Translations under genes and position numbers: made by a program
Assembly: GCF_964204645.1 (NCBI RefSeq)
Contig: NC_134031.1
Coordinates: 5,315,001-5,379,000 of the forward strand
Reading direction: 5' to 3'
Length of the DNA stretch: 64,000 nt
DNA from: Tubulanus polymorphus
Taxonomy: Eukaryota > Nemertea > Palaeonemertea > Tubulaniformes > Tubulanidae
In this document: positions 60,730-64,000 of the stretch, piece by piece
Layout: every line of letters starts with the position of its first letter
Position numbering within the stretch: position 1 is the stretch's first letter
Notes under the pieces: generated by a model
What the model saw: the letters and a program-made list of their open reading frames with translations, nothing else
Database searches by the model: none
What the model was told of the DNA's origin: nothing

Positions 60730-63607
60730 TCATTTCAAATCCGTTACTTTAACGTACATCGTCTTGATCATTTCCTTGTCGAGCGTCTGGCCGCTGTTTC
60801 GTGCGTGCATTTTCAGGTGCTTCATCAAAACGAAATGCCGGCCGAACGTTTTACCGCAGAGGTTACACTTGTACGGGCGTTCGCCCGTGTGCGAGCGCTC
60901 GTGGCGCTTGCACGTCGTCTGCGACGCGAACGTCTGCCCGCAGAAGTTACACGGATACGGTTTCTCGCCGGAGTGCACGCGCACGTGGTTCTTCATGTTC
61001 TGCTTCAGCGAGAATTTCTGCTTGCAGATGTTGCACTCGAACAGCGAGTCGGCGTGCTTCGCCTGCACGTGTTCGAGCAACGCCGATTTGTCGCCGTCGA
61101 ACGGAAGTTCGCAGTATTTACAGAATATCGCCGCCGCGCACGTATGCTTCGATTTCCCACCCGTGACGCCGTTAATCTCCGCCGCGCAAGCGTCGCAGTT
61201 CGCGTTCTTGTTTCGATGCAATCGATGCGTTTGATAATGACTTGTCAACGCAGCGCTCGAGCCGAATTTCTCGTTGCAGAACTTACACGCCATCGCGGCA
61301 GTCGCCCTAGACGACGAGGACGACGTGTTCTTTTCCGTGGCAGTCGACGCTGTGTTTTTATTGACGGACGAATGCGCCAGCATATGAATATGCAACCGAA
61401 CACCGGTGGAAACTTGCTGCTTACAAATCGGGCAAACGTAGACGACTTTGCCAGCCTTTTCTTGCGCATAGACTTTCATGTGTTTGCACTGGTCGTACGA
61501 GCATCCGCATTTCTCGCATATATTCGCGTGTTTCGCCAGGTGATCGCTCAGGTGGCATTTACGCAGGAACGTTTTGCCGCATTCGTCGCAAGCGAACGGG
61601 CGTTCGCCGGTGTGCGTTCGTTTGTGCTTCATCAAAAGGTCGTTACGCGTGAACGTCAAGTCGCAGTACTCGCAGTTGAACGGCTTGTGTTCGAGGTGTA
61701 CTTTCGTGTGGCGCTTCGACGCGGTTTTCGTCTTGAACGTTTTCTTGCACAAGTTGCACTGGAACAAACGCTCGGCGGCAATCTCGGTGACGTCCACCGC
61801 CATCGTAGAGGGCGCCGCCGACATCGATGATTCGATGTTCATCTCGCGGTTTTCCGTGCTGCTGCTGCGTCGCTGTCGGCGCGTGACCGACGAACCGCCG
61901 ACGTAATCGGCGACCGGTCCCAGAATTTCGCCCCTCAAATGCATCTCCGACACGCTTTTCAAATCTTTCACGATCTCGTTCAACGCCTGGGTCTTCGATT
62001 TCGTCGTCTCCGCGTCGCCGCTCGAAAACAAACCGCCGCCGACGTTGGTCGTCACGTTTTTCGAATCTTTTTTCGCTGGTAAACCCAACTGCAGATATTC
62101 ATTTCGGTACGTCGCGTGATTCGTCGCGGAATAGTTCGCGTTCACGCTACTAGATGGAGCCATCGAATTAGGCTGGAATAAATCGGCGTTCAGCGCCAAT
62201 GAGGAAAAGTCGCCGTTGCTCGTAGAATACGGTGTAAATTGACCGTTAAGATTATAGTCGGTAGAATTCGCCGGTAATTGGAACCTGTTGTACGTGTTTT
62301 CAGGTTCAGCAGTCGTAGTAGCGGTATTGGAATAAATATTCGTATTTTGTCCGGTATCGATATAGTTGCCGTTACTCGCGGCGAAGACTCCTTCGTTACT
62401 GGTCGCGGGGATATACGAATTCAACGGAGCGTGATACTGCTGTAAGTGACAGCTTAAATCGTTCGCGTTCGCGAACAAGATTCCGCAAACCAAACACATC
62501 AGATTGTCGTCCGATTGTTGATGATAAGCTAGATCGGGGCCGATGTCTAATTCGGTGTAATTATTATTCGCAGTTGTTTGGGCGTAACTCGGCTGTGAAT
62601 AAGCAGCGGCCGTCGCCGCCGGCGTTGCGTGTCCCGTATAGAAATTATTTGCGTTCTGCAACAACGAATCGATTTGTTGCAGAAGATTATCGGTCGCGTT
62701 CGCCCCCGCCGCCGTCTGCTCATCGATGACGGCGTCGGGTATCGGAACGAAGCCGTCGTGCGCCGACGACGCGAGGAACTCTTGCTCGACTATATTCAAA
62801 TTATTCGCGTTGTTGTTGATGAAGGCCTCTGCGAATCCGATCAAACCAAAGTCGACTTCGTCCACGGCGCCTTTATTCGTCGGTTTCTTTCGATTTTTGC
62901 GCGACGGAGCAATTTTTCGGCGTTTTCGACACAAGCTCAATTCTTGTTTCGGTATCAGTTCGTAATCCTGGTTTATTGATCGCAACAGTTTTCTCTTGAT
63001 CCCGCTGGCGCTGCCGGTTGGTTTTTGTAGATTCTGCGGCGCTGCGTTCTTCGTTTTCAATCGACCGGAAAATCGTTTTGGCGAGTATTTCACCGGGTCC
63101 AATGACTGTAGTAACTTTCGCTGGAAAATAACAAATGACGTCGTTAAATATTCCTCTGTCAGTTTAAGATTTAAAGACAAGTAAAACCAGAAAGAAATAC
63201 AGAAGAACTACAGTTGAACTCGCTGAATTTAGATTTTCAATCCAGATTTTCTATACAACATTTCATAGTGGCAATGGTAGCAGAACATGCAAAGGATTTT
63301 GTGTTTACTTGGTCTATACAGTAACAGACGCTAAGCTAAACACAAAATTCGGTCAGCTTGTATTTTCCAATTCAATTTAGTTATTTGGATGAGTCGTCAT
63401 CATATTGTGATAATGATGATCCCAAATACGATGACTAAAGCGAGTTATTCGTAACGAACTTACTTTAAGAAGCATCGGTTGTTTCGGCGAAAGCAATATT
63501 TTGTGAATCGGTTTCTTTTTCGATTCGGACGCTTTTTTTGGTTCATCTTCGCTGTCCGTGTCTTCAACTTTAACGCAAGACAACTTCTTCGGAGTCGCGC
63601 TCTTTCG
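60730..63607 (-). CDS. C2H2 zinc-finger protein with ten fingers, 5' end outside window
   Basis: Probable nuclear DNA-binding regulator. Two exons are visible: 63607-63464 (48 codons, phase 0/0) and the last exon 63120-60730 (797 codons with stop). Both begin with Arg-Lys after a consensus acceptor. The first is acidic and basic by turns (KVEDTDSEDEPKK, SESKKKPIHK). The last exon starts with Lys/Arg-rich patches (KRKLL, RKRRKIAPSRKNRKK), has a Gln/Asn/Thr-rich middle with one isolated finger (CLVC, near 62490), and ends with nine fingers (61760-60790). Several are joined by canonical linkers (HTGERPFACDECGKTF, HSGEKPYPCNFCGQTF, HTGERPYKCNLCGKTF). A Cys-rich stretch NICEKCGCSYDQCKH between fingers is unusual. 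The protein ends MIKTMYVKVTDLK. The orthologue was not recognised. Confidence 0.88.
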
Positions 63608-64000
63608 CTGAAAAAACACGATCGAATTCAAACAGCTTAAGTCAAATGTTAAAATTTTAGACCAGAAAAGAGAAAACTTGATCGATTCTTATAAAACTGG
63701 CTAACAAACCATTAGCACCAAATTGACAAGTTTTTTGGGCCTCAACACTATGTTTTAATAAATTTCAATAGCAGGCCTATATAAGTTACCAAAGATTAAA
63801 ATAATGATAATAATAATAAATATGTCATTTATATAGTGCAGGTATCCTAAACAGAGTCAAGTTATTAGCCCTTTTCATTAAATTGGTATTATTACCCCCA
63901 GCCTTTAACTCTATTCTATGTATCAGTCATCTCTCCCTGGGGAGAAGTAACACCGAGCGGCTAACAAGCGTTCAGGAGTCATCTATCAATGAGGATAAGT
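63608..64000. other. Intron of the zinc-finger gene, open to the right
   Basis: AT-rich sequence upstream of exon 63607-63464, with no exon recognised. An ATAATAATAATAA stretch occurs near 63803. Confidence 0.4.

Noticed and set aside
60764-61830. Long plus-strand open frames (up to 341 codons) opposite the zinc-finger exon
   Set aside because: Antisense shadows of repeated C2H2 codons, low-complexity in composition.

Overview
The window is nuclear DNA from an invertebrate animal. Spliced genes carry consensus GT-AG introns, coding exons are GC-richer than the AT-rich surroundings, and most of the non-coding sequence is transposon debris. The proteins (WDR47, an aprataxin HIT core, an Sfi1-repeat protein, expanded rhodopsin-class receptors) and the retrotransposon style fit a spiralian such as a mollusc or a relative. 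The species cannot be fixed from sequence alone.

Layout. 1-2.8 kb: a terminal-inverted-repeat element and a decayed non-LTR reverse transcriptase. 3.8-9.1 kb: a receptor cluster with two tandem intronless class A GPCRs (minus), a truncated GPCR pseudogene (minus) and a divergent intronless GPCR (plus). 9.1-15 kb: intergenic, with several MITEs. 15-29.4 kb: WDR47 on the minus strand, rebuilt as ten coding exons (1006 codons plus stop) with unbroken reading phase, plus a possible alternative first exon at 21.1 kb that would give a WD40-only isoform. 31.2-32.8 kb: a six-exon aprataxin-like gene (minus) with HIT domain and C-terminal zinc finger but no FHA domain. 33-38 kb: intergenic and promoter DNA with a telomere-like repeat, a 28-bp minisatellite and hammerhead-like foldbacks. 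38-58.5 kb: a giant Sfi1-repeat gene (plus), 30 exons and about 2800 residues, with a long disordered N-terminal exon followed by about 50 tryptophan repeats. 60.7 kb to the right edge: the 3' part of a ten-finger C2H2 zinc-finger gene (minus).

The genes do not form a pathway. WDR47 (microtubule-linked) and the Sfi1-like protein (centrin-binding) both point to the cytoskeleton; aprataxin is DNA-end repair; the GPCRs are probably peptide or orphan receptors; the zinc-finger protein is probably a DNA-binding regulator.

The most unusual signal is a set of small inverted-repeat elements, scattered through introns and intergenic DNA, whose centres carry hammerhead-ribozyme-like cores (CTGATGA, a stem II hairpin, then GAAA). 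At least eight copies in several sequence families are present, some nested in other transposons. A TTAA-flanked MITE family (six copies, five in the Sfi1-like gene or just after it) and several foldbacks with tRNA-like A and B boxes complete the repeat landscape.
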